Positions 44,932 through 52,738 of a stretch of DNA of 56,340 nt are shown piece after piece. Under the pieces are notes generated by a model. The model was given only the letters and a program-made list of their open reading frames with translations, was not told the origin of the DNA and did not search any database. The stretch is from Sphingobium sp. (GTDB lineage: Bacteria; Pseudomonadota; Alphaproteobacteria; Sphingomonadales; Sphingomonadaceae). A program made the translations under genes and the position numbers. Each line of letters starts with the position of its first letter. Position 1 is the first letter of the stretch. The stretch covers positions 1 through 56,340 of the forward strand of contig JAGIAA010000015.1 of assembly GCA_017745115.1 (NCBI GenBank), written 5' to 3'.

Positions 44932-46251
44932 TCAGTTACTCGCGATGGTCTTGGCCACGTCTCCGGGCGGCGGCGCAGGTACAAGCTCAGGCACAGGCGT
45001 CGGAGCGGCGAGCGCAGGCGGTTCCAGCGCTGACATGCCTGGCAGATCGTAGCGGTTCATCGTCTGCGCGGAACAGGCATAGGTGGCCTGATTGCGCCAG
45101 TTGGCGTCGATCATCCGGCCGGCTAGGTCGGCCTGCTTGCTTGCGACGGCCTTCCGGGCGTCCTCGAGATGACGCGTCCAGAAGGTGCCGATGATCCTCT
45201 GACCGTTGGCAAGCTTCCCATTTACCGGCACGAAATCGCCCGCATAAACGACCTCGCCCGCCCCAACGTGGAAGGTCGGTGCACCGAAGCAGTTACTGAT
45301 CATGGGAAGGACCGGCCCGACGATGGAATTGTCCAACACATAGTCGCCTGCCGTTACCTTCATGAGCACGACCTCATAGAGCGCCTTCTTGTCGCCGCTG
45401 GCGATGGCGACGCGATAGGTCGTCTTGTCGCCACTCTTCTTCCAGTCCTTGGGCTGATAGATGAGATCGCGGCCGGTAATGTCGTAGCGGGCAAGCGTCA
45501 CCGTGCTGGAGCGGCCCTCGCTGCCCTTCGCGGTGCGGCGGTAGGCAAGCGCGACGAGACCTTCATTCTCGGCAAGTGTGATCGGCGCCGCGACATCGAC
45601 CTTCTTGCCCATGAACAGCGCGCCGGCGCCGCCCAGTTGCCCGTTCAGGTCGAGCGCTGGATCGGACGCCTGCGTGAAGTCCTTCCGCTCGGTGATCTCG
45701 CCGTCGACTGTCGCGGCACCGACGATTGAGTTGAAATAGTCGTCGCGTTGCGCGTCGGTCATGAGCGCGATCTTGTCGGCCTGCGCCTTGGGCACTTCGA
45801 CCAGCCGCCAGCCGCGAATGAGCAGGCATTGCCGCCGGTTCTGCCGCCGCTGTTCACCCTGCGCGATCATGTTGGCAAAGAGGCCGCCAAGCCCCGCGCC
45901 GATACCGGCAGCAAGCGGCGAGACGACCGCGGGATTGTAATAATAGGGGACCATACCACTCGGCGTACGCGAGCCCCTGGCGATCAGACGGCACTCCTGC
46001 CAGGCGGAATCATAGTCAGTCCGCGTGGCCCCCGGCTTGTTGTAGAAGCGCGTGTCCTTGAGATCGCGTGCGGCATCCTTGGCAATATCTTCGGGACTGT
46101 CGTCCGATACCGGCTGCTGCGCGACCGGCTTGGGTTTGTCGCCGCCGACCGGGACCATCATTGTCGCCTGGGCCAACAGCGGCTGGAGCGGCAGCGCGCT
46201 TCCCAGCAAGAAACCCAGCAGCTGCAGACGCAGCCCAACCCGCTTTCCCAT
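44932..46251 (-). CDS. Exported hypothetical protein
   Basis: 439 residues from the start at 46251, preceded by GGGGAGGG. Signal peptide about 1-28 (LLGFLLGSALPLQPLLAQA). A Gly-rich hydrophobic stretch at about 110-130 (VVSPLAAGIGAGLGGLFANMI) recalls glycine-zipper segments. The rest is mixed alpha/beta with a Pro-rich tail. I recognise no family. Conservation in sphingomonads is assumed, not checked. Confidence 0.65.
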   Translation of the reverse strand: MGKRVGLRLQLLGFLLGSALPLQPLLAQATMMVPVGGDKPKPVAQQPVSDDSPEDIAKDAARDLKDTRFYNKPGATRTDYDSAWQECRLIARGSRTPSGMVPYYYNPAVVSPLAAGIGAGLGGLFANMIAQGEQRRQNRRQCLLIRGWRLVEVPKAQADKIALMTDAQRDDYFNSIVGAATVDGEITERKDFTQASDPALDLNGQLGGAGALFMGKKVDVAAPITLAENEGLVALAYRRTAKGSEGRSSTVTLARYDITGRDLIYQPKDWKKSGDKTTYRVAIASGDKKALYEVVLMKVTAGDYVLDNSIVGPVLPMISNCFGAPTFHVGAGEVVYAGDFVPVNGKLANGQRIIGTFWTRHLEDARKAVASKQADLAGRMIDANWRNQATYACSAQTMNRYDLPGMSALEPPALAAPTPVPELVPAPPPGDVAKTIASN

Positions 46252-46363
46252 GCAACCCTCCCCCAGTTCCATTTATCCAGGTTGGCTATCCAATTGACGG
46301 TGCGGAAACAAGGGCAACGAGAGCCGGTGGACGGGCACGGCACGCTGTGGCAGCCACAGCGTC

Positions 46364-46798
46364 ATGGACGATGCACGCGCCCTCATCGACAAGCTTGGCC
46401 TGGCGCCTCACCCGGAGGGTGGCTGGTACAAGGAGACGTGGCGCGCGGCGGATATGTTGGGCGACCGCGCCATTGCGACGGCGATCCTGTTCCTGCTGGA
46501 AGAAGGCCAGCGCTCGCACTGGCATCGCGTCGACGCGACCGAGATCTGGCTTTGGCATGCCGGCAGCCCGCTCACGCTGTTGACGGCGGCGGGCGACCAT
46601 GATGCGGTCGATGCCCATCTGCTCGGGGGCAATCCCCTGGCCGGCCAGATACCGCAGCATGTCATTCCGCCGGACCACTGGCAGGCGACGGAGGCCCGCC
46701 AAGGTTGGGGTCTCGTCAGCTGTATCGTTGCGCCGGGGTTCCGGTTCGAAGGCTTTACGCTAGCGCCTGCCGGTTGGTCGCCAGGCTCTCAACCCTGA
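46364..46798 (+). CDS. Cupin, DUF985 family
   Basis: 144 residues. LGLAPHPEGGWYKETWRA at the start, SHWHRVDATEIWLWHAGSPLTLL with the cupin His cluster, then WQATEARQGWGLVSCIVAPGFRFEGFTL are all diagnostic for DUF985 (Cupin_5). Small cytosolic single-domain barrel, function unknown, possibly a sugar- or metal-binding enzyme. Start from gene beginning and length of the family. Confidence 0.88.
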   Translation: MDDARALIDKLGLAPHPEGGWYKETWRAADMLGDRAIATAILFLLEEGQRSHWHRVDATEIWLWHAGSPLTLLTAAGDHDAVDAHLLGGNPLAGQIPQHVIPPDHWQATEARQGWGLVSCIVAPGFRFEGFTLAPAGWSPGSQP

Positions 46799-46808
46799 AC
46801 GTCCGAGT

Positions 46809-47627
46809 TCAAGCGAATCGGTAAGCCGAAACCGCGCCCCCGAGCACGAGTTCGCCATAATCGTGGACGCCAGCCGATCCCGAAGCGCCCGCCGCAACCA
46901 TGAGCGGGAGCAGATGCTCTTCGCGGGGATGGCAGAAGCGCGCATAAGGCGCCTCCGACCAGTGCGCGAGCAAGTCGGCCCGCTCGGGCAGATGCGCGAT
47001 CGCGGCCTGGGTCAGCCAATGATCGAACGCGCTTGAAGGTTCGGCGACGCGCGGATCGCCATAAGCGCGCAGATTGTGAAAGCTCATGCCCGAGCCGAGA
47101 ATCAGAACGCCCTCGTCGCGCAGAGGCGCGAGCGCCTGTCCGGCACGCAGATGCAGCATGGGATCGAGCCCCGTTTCGAGGCTCATCTGGACGAGCGGAA
47201 TGTCCGCATCCGGAAACGCGACTTTCATCGGCACGAACACACCATGATCGAAACCGCGCGATGGATCTATGCCGGCCGGAATACCGGCGCCGTTCAGTAG
47301 CTCGACCCCACGCGCCGCCAGCCAGGGCCCACCGGGCGCGGGATAGGTCAACTCGTAGGTGTGCGGCGGGAAGCCATAATAATCGAAGATCAGCCCGGGC
47401 TTTTCGGCGCCGGTGAAGCCGAAGCCGCCGCGCGTTTCCCAGTGGCCTGAGATGATCAGGATGGCGCGGGGCCGCTCGGGTAGGCTCGCAGCAATGCCAC
47501 GCAGATAGGCCTCCATCCCGGTCCAATTTCCATTGGGATCGGGCATGAAGAAGCATGGCCCGCCGCCATGCGGGATATAGAGGCTCGGCTGGCGAACGGG
47601 GTTCGACGCGGGTGCTAGATTGGGCAT
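46809..47627 (-). CDS. Class III extradiol dioxygenase (DODA/YgiD type)
   Basis: 272 residues. SLYIPHGGGPCFFM carries the first metal His, LIISGHWET the second, and GSGMSFHNLRAYGD the catalytic His, in the order found in 4,5-DOPA dioxygenase/YgiD proteins. Acts on a catechol-type substrate; the true one is not predictable. It is divergent from a 2H phosphoesterase gene, with an SOS-type box in the shared spacer. Confidence 0.9.
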   Translation of the reverse strand: MPNLAPASNPVRQPSLYIPHGGGPCFFMPDPNGNWTGMEAYLRGIAASLPERPRAILIISGHWETRGGFGFTGAEKPGLIFDYYGFPPHTYELTYPAPGGPWLAARGVELLNGAGIPAGIDPSRGFDHGVFVPMKVAFPDADIPLVQMSLETGLDPMLHLRAGQALAPLRDEGVLILGSGMSFHNLRAYGDPRVAEPSSAFDHWLTQAAIAHLPERADLLAHWSEAPYARFCHPREEHLLPLMVAAGASGSAGVHDYGELVLGGAVSAYRFA

Positions 47628-47715
47628 TCATGCTATGTAGGAGGTCGAGCGCCGAAACGACAAGGGGCGCCCCGCCGAGGTTGCGGCGGAATGACTCGAC
47701 TCTCGGTTTGGATGA

Positions 47716-47730
47716 GAACAAAATAGGAAC
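47716..47730 (+). promoter_or_regulatory. LexA (SOS) box upstream of 2H phosphoesterase 1
   Basis: GAAC-AAAATAG-GAAC, i.e. GTTC-N7-GTTC on the other strand, the alphaproteobacterial LexA recognition pattern with AT-rich spacer. It ends 22 bases before the start codon. The matching site before the gene at 50663 has the same orientation relative to its gene. Confidence 0.65.
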
Positions 47731-47752
47731 ATAGACCGATTCGGAGATGATT

Positions 47753-48316
47753 ATGATTGCCGTGCCAGCGCGTTCGCCCATGCTTTATCGCTATTTCTTC
47801 GCCTTGCTGCCCGACGAGATCACCGGGCGGCGCGTCCGTGCTTTTTCCGAAGCGCAGTTCGGCGCGAAGGGATTGATGCGCGCCGACAGGCTGCATGTGA
47901 CGCTGGCCATCACGGCGGATTTCGATGCGCATTTCCCAGCGCTGATCGAAGCGCTGCGCCGGGCCGGTGAAACGGTTGCTGCCGAGCCATTCACACTGGT
48001 TCTGGACCAGCTCAGCCGCGGAAGGGACACGGCAGCGTTACGGCCCGCGCACAGCTTGCCGCCGCTGCGCGCGCTGCAATCCGCAATCGTCAGAGCTATG
48101 ACCGAGCAAGGCGTGCCGATGCGGCCGCAGTGGCGCTTCAACCCGCATGTGACGCTGATCTATCGCAAGGGCGAGCCCGTCGTCCGGCCCGTGCCCGATC
48201 TCGGCTGGCCGGTGCGCGAGTTCGTGCTGATCGAGAGCGTGGTCGGCCTGACTCGGCATAACCTGCTCGGACGCTGGACGCTGAGCGCGCCACAGGCTTC
48301 GCTCTTCCCCGAGTGA
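47753..48316 (+). CDS. 2'-5' RNA ligase-like 2H phosphoesterase 1
   Basis: 187 residues (start 47753 chosen for GGAG spacing; 47747 is too close). The two HxT motifs of the 2H superfamily are present, LHVTLAI and PHVTLIY. This member resembles ThpR-type proteins (MLYRYFFALLPDE). 2H enzymes hydrolyse 2',3'-cyclic phosphates or seal/cleave 2',5' RNA bonds. Its promoter region carries a LexA-type box. Confidence 0.85.
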   Translation: MIAVPARSPMLYRYFFALLPDEITGRRVRAFSEAQFGAKGLMRADRLHVTLAITADFDAHFPALIEALRRAGETVAAEPFTLVLDQLSRGRDTAALRPAHSLPPLRALQSAIVRAMTEQGVPMRPQWRFNPHVTLIYRKGEPVVRPVPDLGWPVREFVLIESVVGLTRHNLLGRWTLSAPQASLFPE

Positions 48317-48365
48317 CGAGGGCAGCCGTAAGGGAACGTCTGGCGCAACTGCGCATTCATCACCC

Positions 48366-48512
48366 ATGATCCGCAAGCTCAGTTCCGGCCAGTATCGCAT
48401 TTATTCGCGCAAAACCGACGAGAACGGGAAGCGCCGCAATCTCGGGACGTTCGAGAGCAAGGAGGCTGCGCAGAAGCACGAGCGGGAAATCCAGTATTTC
48501 AAACATCACTGA
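48366..48512 (+). CDS. Small basic conserved protein
   Basis: 48 residues: MIRKLSSGQYRIYSRKTDEN, then GKRRNLGTFESKEAAQKHER and EIQYFKHH. The pattern (short beta strands with RKT..G.RRNLGTF and a KHER helix) resembles the AP2-like/integrase arm-type DNA-binding fold found in short stand-alone proteins next to DUF3175. It lies 18 bases upstream of the DUF3175 gene on the same strand. Function unknown. Confidence 0.75.
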   Translation: MIRKLSSGQYRIYSRKTDENGKRRNLGTFESKEAAQKHEREIQYFKHH

Positions 48513-48530
48513 GCGGAGAGAGGCAGGGGC

Positions 48531-48818
48531 ATGCCGCACAAGCGCAAATGGTCGCAGGACGTGACCGAGCACAGCAATGCGCTCGATCTCGAACGCGACG
48601 TGTTCAAGGGGCATGACCCCCGCGAAATCGCGCAGTCGCTCAAACGCTCCGCCGAGGCGAGCGGACGCCGCAAGGCCACACCGTTCCGCTCGGCCATGTC
48701 GATGCTCACCTTCTACATCAACCGCGCGGGGGACGGCCTCGACGACGAGCAGCGGCGGATACTCGAGCGGGCGAAGGAGGAGCTGCGCCAGCTCTTCAAC
48801 AAGCCGCACAAGGATTGA
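48531..48818 (+). CDS. DUF3175 protein
   Basis: 95 residues: KWSQDVTEHSNALDLERDVFK, then DPREIAQSLKRSAEASGRRK and ending with RAGDGLDDEQRRILERAKEELR. This is the DUF3175 pattern; function unknown, all helical and basic. Frequently paired with the small protein just upstream. Confidence 0.88.
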   Translation: MPHKRKWSQDVTEHSNALDLERDVFKGHDPREIAQSLKRSAEASGRRKATPFRSAMSMLTFYINRAGDGLDDEQRRILERAKEELRQLFNKPHKD

Positions 48819-48922
48819 CGCAACTCGCCCGCATGGAGCGCCGCGAAGGGCGCAAAGTGCACACTCGACAGGCGGATCGTAAACGATAGGATCGGCGCGG
48901 TTCCACTTGGGGGAGTCGGTCC

Positions 48923-49417
48923 ATGCTGCTCGGTTTGTCGCTCGCGCAATTCACAGTGCTTCACGTCATCATCAGCCTTATCGCCATCGCGGCGGGGCTC
49001 ATCTTCTACGGTTCGCTCAGCACCACCGGCCGCTGGCCCGGCTTCGTGCACGGCCTCTTCATCGACTTCACCGTACTGACGTCGGTCACCGGCTTCATGT
49101 TCCCGTTCAAGGGCGGCCCGCCGTTCATCTTCGGCGTCATCTCGATCGTCCTGCTCGCGATCGCGCTCATCGCCCAATATGCCGGCAAGCTCGAGGGCAA
49201 GTGGCGGCGCATCCATCTCGGCACGGCGCTGGTCGCGCAGTGGCTCAACATGGTGGTGCTCGTCGTGCAGAGCTTCCAGAAGGTGCCGCAGCTCAAGGCC
49301 CTGGCGCCGACCGGGGCCGAACCGCCGGTGCTGGCAGGCCAGGCCCTGATGCTGCTCATCATCCTGTTCTTCGCCTGGAAGACGATCGTCCGGCCCGCGG
49401 TGCCCGCCACCGCTTGA
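48923..49417 (+). CDS. Four-helix membrane protein of unknown function
   Basis: 164 residues with four strongly hydrophobic segments (LHVIISLIAIAAGLIFYG; FIFGVISIVLLAIALIAQ; LVAQWLNMVVLVVQSF; ALMLLIILFFAWKTIV). It resembles small DUF2306-like or heme-free four-helix membrane proteins. Start preceded by TGGGGGAG. The next gene, a DUF2306 protein on the opposite strand, ends 15 bases away. Confidence 0.75.
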   Translation: MLLGLSLAQFTVLHVIISLIAIAAGLIFYGSLSTTGRWPGFVHGLFIDFTVLTSVTGFMFPFKGGPPFIFGVISIVLLAIALIAQYAGKLEGKWRRIHLGTALVAQWLNMVVLVVQSFQKVPQLKALAPTGAEPPVLAGQALMLLIILFFAWKTIVRPAVPATA

Positions 49418-49432
49418 CCGCCTCGAAGGGCC

Positions 49433-49969
49433 CTAGCTGAACAGCCAGTGCCCGATCAGGCGGCCATAAGGCAGGGTGAAAAAGCCCGCGATCAGCAGCG
49501 CGCCGATGACCATGCCGCGAACGGACCGGCGGTGGCGCTTGTGGTCGTGTCGCCGCGCATAAAGCACGATCAGCGGCACCTGCACGATCGTGAGGATCGA
49601 GAGCAGGTGGATGTACGAGAAGTGGCCGGGATTGATCACCTTCACGAACAGGCTGATGAAGGCCGTGCCGAACAGGGCGATCGCCCAGATCCAGCCGAGG
49701 ACCCGATGCTGGCGGTCGCCGCGACGGCGCAGCAGCATGACCGGCGTGAGCACCAGCGCGACGACGATCGTCGCCAGATGCGCCCAGATCAGCAGCGGGA
49801 CGCGGGGCCACTCGGCCTGGCCCTTGAACAGGGCGACCAGCACCAGGACGAGAAAGCCGGAGGCGAGGAGCGCGAGGACGCGGTCGAACGTGTCGGGCGC
49901 GGTGGAGAAGCGAGCGGCGGGCCGGGCCCTTACCTCGGCGATGGCGGCTTCGATGGGCGAGCTGCTCAT
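49433..49969 (-). CDS. DUF2306 membrane protein
   Basis: 178 residues, about four transmembrane helices after a soluble N-terminal stretch of about 30 residues. Typical DUF2306 patterns: HRVLGWIWAIALFGTAFISLF, and NPGHFSYIHLLSILTIVQVPLIVLYAR. Function unknown. Its ATG overlaps the stop of an 18-codon leader ORF (49966-50022). Confidence 0.8.
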   Translation of the reverse strand: MSSSPIEAAIAEVRARPAARFSTAPDTFDRVLALLASGFLVLVLVALFKGQAEWPRVPLLIWAHLATIVVALVLTPVMLLRRRGDRQHRVLGWIWAIALFGTAFISLFVKVINPGHFSYIHLLSILTIVQVPLIVLYARRHDHKRHRRSVRGMVIGALLIAGFFTLPYGRLIGHWLFS

Positions 49970-50022
49970 CGGCACCTCGCGGCAAGCAGCTCGGCGGCGA
50001 AACGGTATCGCGTATCGGTCAT
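49966..50022 (-). CDS. Possible 18-residue leader peptide
   Basis: MTDTRYRFAAELLAARCR, with an unusually strong ribosome site (GGGGGGACCGC) before its ATG. Its TGA overlaps the DUF2306 ATG (ATGA), so translation of the two would be coupled. The peptide has no recognisable signature. Confidence 0.35.
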   Translation of the reverse strand: MTDTRYRFAAELLAARCR

Positions 50023-50096
50023 GCGGTCCCCCCAAAGGTCTGCCCGGCGATATTGGCGAAGCAGGCCGGCAATGGGAAGCCATCAATGCAACGCGC

Positions 50097-50663
50097 TCAA
50101 TCCTCGCGGAGGCGCCAGCGGCCCCACTCGATGTAGCGGGTCTCGCCCTCGACGCTCTCGACCAAAGCGAACTCCTCGACCAACCAGGCGATCGGCTGAT
50201 CCAGCAGGCGCCCGGGACGGCCGCGGCCACGATAGTCGAGGGTCATATGCGGCAGCGAGTTATAGACGGGCAGCCGCTCGAAATGGCCGAACAACGCATC
50301 GAGAATGGCGAGCCGGAAATCCTGCGCCGCGCAATTGCGGGTGCCGCCGGACAGCGCCATCGTCTCGCCGCCCTCGATCCGGTCGAACAGCATGAGGAAG
50401 GGCGCATAGCGAACGCGGGAGAGATGCCGGCACGCCGCCTCGAGATCCGCGTCGGTGAGCCAGCTGCGATCGCCGACGAGCTGGACGGTGCTGTGCAGCA
50501 GCTCGGCCGGGCGCTGCGGCGCGCATTCGTCGAGACCATGGATCATGCGCGCCAGCTCCGGCGCGGGCTTGGCCATCACATAGACCTTGTTGCGGCCCGG
50601 GGACCATGACGCGCCGCCCTGCAGGGCTTCGTCGACACCGAGATCGAAAAGGGGAAATCGCAT
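50097..50663 (-). CDS. 2'-5' RNA ligase-like 2H phosphoesterase 2
   Basis: 188 residues, with HST (LHSTVQL) and HMT (PHMTLDY) as the two H-x-T/S motifs; the first is HST rather than HVT, still compatible with catalysis. The middle YVMAKPAPELARMI resembles YVMAKPPPDVQAQI of the third 2H gene nearby, so the two are paralogues. Start 50663 preceded by AAGGAGG. A LexA-type box overlaps its promoter. Confidence 0.85.
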   Translation of the reverse strand: MRFPLFDLGVDEALQGGASWSPGRNKVYVMAKPAPELARMIHGLDECAPQRPAELLHSTVQLVGDRSWLTDADLEAACRHLSRVRYAPFLMLFDRIEGGETMALSGGTRNCAAQDFRLAILDALFGHFERLPVYNSLPHMTLDYRGRGRPGRLLDQPIAWLVEEFALVESVEGETRYIEWGRWRLRED

Positions 50664-50682
50664 CAGCCGGCCTCCTTTTGAT

Positions 50683-50715
50683 GTTCCCTATATGTTCTCG
50701 CGTCGGCTTCGTCAA
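50683..50715 (-). promoter_or_regulatory. LexA-controlled promoter of 2H phosphoesterase 2
   Basis: On the minus strand TTGACG (50715-50710), 17-base spacer, TATAGG (50692-50687) form a good sigma-70-type promoter. GAAC-ATATAGG-GAAC (50697-50683; GTTC-N7-GTTC on the plus strand) overlaps the -10, ending 19 bases before the start codon. Binding of LexA here would block polymerase. Confidence 0.7.
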
Positions 50716-50814
50716 ATCTGCAGATGAAATCCGCGCCACGACGGCCGCCACAGCCCAAGAACGTACGAGGCGGGAACGCGATCCATGCGATCGCGCGAAG
50801 GGTCGCGAGGCGGG

Positions 50815-50976
50815 CTATTTGCCCGCGGCCTGCTTCGCCTTGTGCGCGGCGATGTCCGCATCGATCTGGGCGATCCGCTGGCGCTCGGGCGTGTGGCGCG
50901 CGAGACCCTTCAGCCGGCACGTTGCCCACAATGCCTTGCGCTCGGATTCCAGCGCCTTGAGATAGAGATCGGCCAT
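50815..50976 (-). CDS. Small conserved-looking helical protein
   Basis: 53 residues: MADLYLKALESERKALWATC, RLKGLARHTPERQRIAQIDA, DIAAHKAKQAAGK. Two amphipathic helices, high codon bias typical of the genome, weak ribosome site. It lies between the 2H genes 2 and 3 on the same strand. Function unknown. Confidence 0.5.
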   Translation of the reverse strand: MADLYLKALESERKALWATCRLKGLARHTPERQRIAQIDADIAAHKAKQAAGK

Positions 50977-51036
50977 GGGGTGCCCTTAGCGCGTTGGTGC
51001 CGGTTAGAACAGGGCAGACGGCCTCATGCGCGGAGA

Positions 51037-51549
51037 TCAGGCTTCCGGTGCGCGCAGCGGCCAGCGGCCATGCTCGACATGGGTGGTCTTGCCGACGATG
51101 CTCTCCATGAGGATGATCTCCTCGACCAGCCAGCCGATCGGCGGCATTTTCTGCGCGTTGAGCCGGTCGCCCTTGTAGTTGATCGTGACATGCGGCTCGG
51201 GCGTGGTGCCGAGCATGATCGGCGCGCGGCAGGCCAGCAGATGATTGATCAGCGCCTTCTGGAAGGCGCGCGCCTCGATCAGCGGGTCGCGGGTGCGGAG
51301 CGTCACGGCCTTGCGGTTCTCGATGCGGTCGAAGCGGAGCGGAAAGGCCGTCCCCTCGAAACTGTCGAGCGCGGCAATGGTCGCGGGCAAGGCGTCGGGC
51401 GGCGCATAATGCAGGTCCAGCAGCGAGACCAAGGTCACGTGGAGCAGCTCGGGCCCACGCCCGGGATCGTTGCGGGGCAGCGCGACGATCTGCGCCTGCA
51501 CATCCGGCGGCGGCTTGGCCATGACGTAGAGCGGATTGCGGGCGCGCAT
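51037..51549 (-). CDS. 2'-5' RNA ligase-like 2H phosphoesterase 3
   Basis: 170 residues from MRARNPLYVMAKPP, with HVT (LHVTLVS) and HVT (PHVTINY). It is most like the second 2H gene (shared MAKP-P N terminus and similar C-terminal EEIILMESIVGKTTHVEHGRWPL). No GAAC-N7-GAAC box is visible in front. Possibly the first gene of a unit with the 53-residue protein. Confidence 0.82.
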   Translation of the reverse strand: MRARNPLYVMAKPPPDVQAQIVALPRNDPGRGPELLHVTLVSLLDLHYAPPDALPATIAALDSFEGTAFPLRFDRIENRKAVTLRTRDPLIEARAFQKALINHLLACRAPIMLGTTPEPHVTINYKGDRLNAQKMPPIGWLVEEIILMESIVGKTTHVEHGRWPLRAPEA

Positions 51550-51862
51550 GGGGGTGAGCGTAGCAGAAGAGTGCGGCGATTGCAGGGGGAACGGCGGGAC
51601 AGAGGCCGGCGCGGGAACCGCGTCCGGTGCCGCGGAAGGTTGCGAAGGTTGCGCTAAGAAAACAGAAAACCTCGCCCCCGCCCGGTGCCCGCAATGCGGG
51701 GGCGCGGCGGCCAGGCCGGCGAAGGGAAAAAGCGATGAATCTGTCCATGTGCGGAAGCAAGGCATGGAACGGGGCGTGTAGGACAGCGAAATCTGGCGGC
51801 GCCGCGCTTGACCCGGTTCCCGGCCTCCAACAGAATTACCTATCCAGGCAGGAGGGCGAGTC
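51550..51862. other. 313-base spacer between 2H gene 3 and GFA gene
   Basis: Mostly a putative repeat element (51636-51788), with a hairpin CGCCCCCGC/GCGGGGGCG near 51672-51701. The remaining 70 bases hold the promoter and GGAGGGCGAG ribosome site of the GFA gene. No gene is supported; short frames have poor codon use. Confidence 0.6.
51636..51788 (+). repeat. Putative dispersed element, copy B
   Basis: Starts AAGGTTGCGAAGGTTGCG (51636-51653) and ends GTGTAGGACAGCG (51776-51788), the same end sequences as 40124-40262. The interior is different in sequence but similar in length (139 against 153 bases). Confidence 0.45.
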
Positions 51863-52276
51863 ATGGCCAAGAAGCATCAGGGGCGCTGCGCATGCGGCGC
51901 GGTCACCTTCGAATTCGATACAGATCCGGATTTCGTCGCGGTCTGCCATTGCCTCGACTGCAAGGGCGCGAGCGGCGGCGAGGCCGCGACCTGGTTCGGC
52001 ATCCCGGCCGACGATTTCGCGCTACTGAGCGGAAACCCGACGGCCTATCGCTATACGGCGGATTCCGGCCAGCCGCTGGACCGCAACTTCTGCCCCACCT
52101 GTGGATCACGCCTCTACACGAGCAATCTGGGCAGCTTCCCCGGCATGGTCTTCGTGCAGATCGGCAGCCTGACCGACGCGACCGGGATCAGACCGGGACT
52201 GGAGATGTTCGTGAAGCGGCGGCTCGATTGGGTGGAGCCACTCCATATGCCCCAATTCTCCGACATGCCCGGATAG
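51863..52276 (+). CDS. GFA/CENP-V family protein
   Basis: 137 residues. Zinc-binding cysteines in GRCACGAVTFEFD, CHCLDCKGASGG and NFCPTCGSRLYT match the glutathione-dependent formaldehyde-activating (GFA) fold. Enzymatic role uncertain; the family name comes from a debated activity. Start preceded by GGAGGGCGAG. Confidence 0.9.
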   Translation: MAKKHQGRCACGAVTFEFDTDPDFVAVCHCLDCKGASGGEAATWFGIPADDFALLSGNPTAYRYTADSGQPLDRNFCPTCGSRLYTSNLGSFPGMVFVQIGSLTDATGIRPGLEMFVKRRLDWVEPLHMPQFSDMPG

Positions 52277-52283
52277 GAAGGCC

Positions 52284-52724
52284 TCAGGCGAGCGTCACGA
52301 AAACCTCCGCCTCGATGACCCATTGCCCGCCGAGCTCGCGCCACTTGGCGGTGTAGACGCCGGAGGCGGCCGGGATGTCGCCGCCCTTCTCGACGCCACG
52401 CCACTCGCCCTGCTCCAGCGCGATGGGCTCGACCTGCGAGACGGTGATGGTGGCGGGCAGGCGCTCGTAGACGAGGCGGTTCGGCGCAGCGAACTCGCGC
52501 TGCCAGACTTTCACCTGCGCATTGCGCCCGGCGATGACGGCGCTGTCCGTGCCCGTGACCATGACGCAATCGCGCGCGAGGATCGGGCCGATGGCGGCGT
52601 CATCACCGTCCGCGATGGCGCGATTGAAGGCGGCGCGGCGGGTGCGGATGAGGAGGTGGGGAGAGAGAATGTCGGCCTCGACAGTTTTGTGAATTGCGCA
52701 AATAATATATTCTGAGTGCAGCAT
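52284..52724 (-). CDS. NTF2-like (DUF4440) protein with altered N terminus
   Basis: 146 residues if started at 52724. From about residue 26 it is an ordinary NTF2-fold protein (TRRAAFNRAIADGDDAAIGPILARDCVMVTGTDSAVIAGR ... EAEVFVTLA). The first about 20 residues (MLHSEYIICAIHKTVEADIL) are unusual for the family and encoded by the AT-rich flank of the adjacent cassette. The native start may have been displaced or the real start may be a rare codon further in. Function unknown. Confidence 0.65.
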   Translation of the reverse strand: MLHSEYIICAIHKTVEADILSPHLLIRTRRAAFNRAIADGDDAAIGPILARDCVMVTGTDSAVIAGRNAQVKVWQREFAAPNRLVYERLPATITVSQVEPIALEQGEWRGVEKGGDIPAASGVYTAKWRELGGQWVIEAEVFVTLA

Positions 52725-52738
52725 AGCGGGGGTAGCAA

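Noticed and set aside
51735..51862. Possible small gene from ATG 51735 upstream of the GFA gene
   Set aside because: The frame runs into the GFA gene in another frame and lies mostly within a repeat element; no ribosome site or family resemblance.
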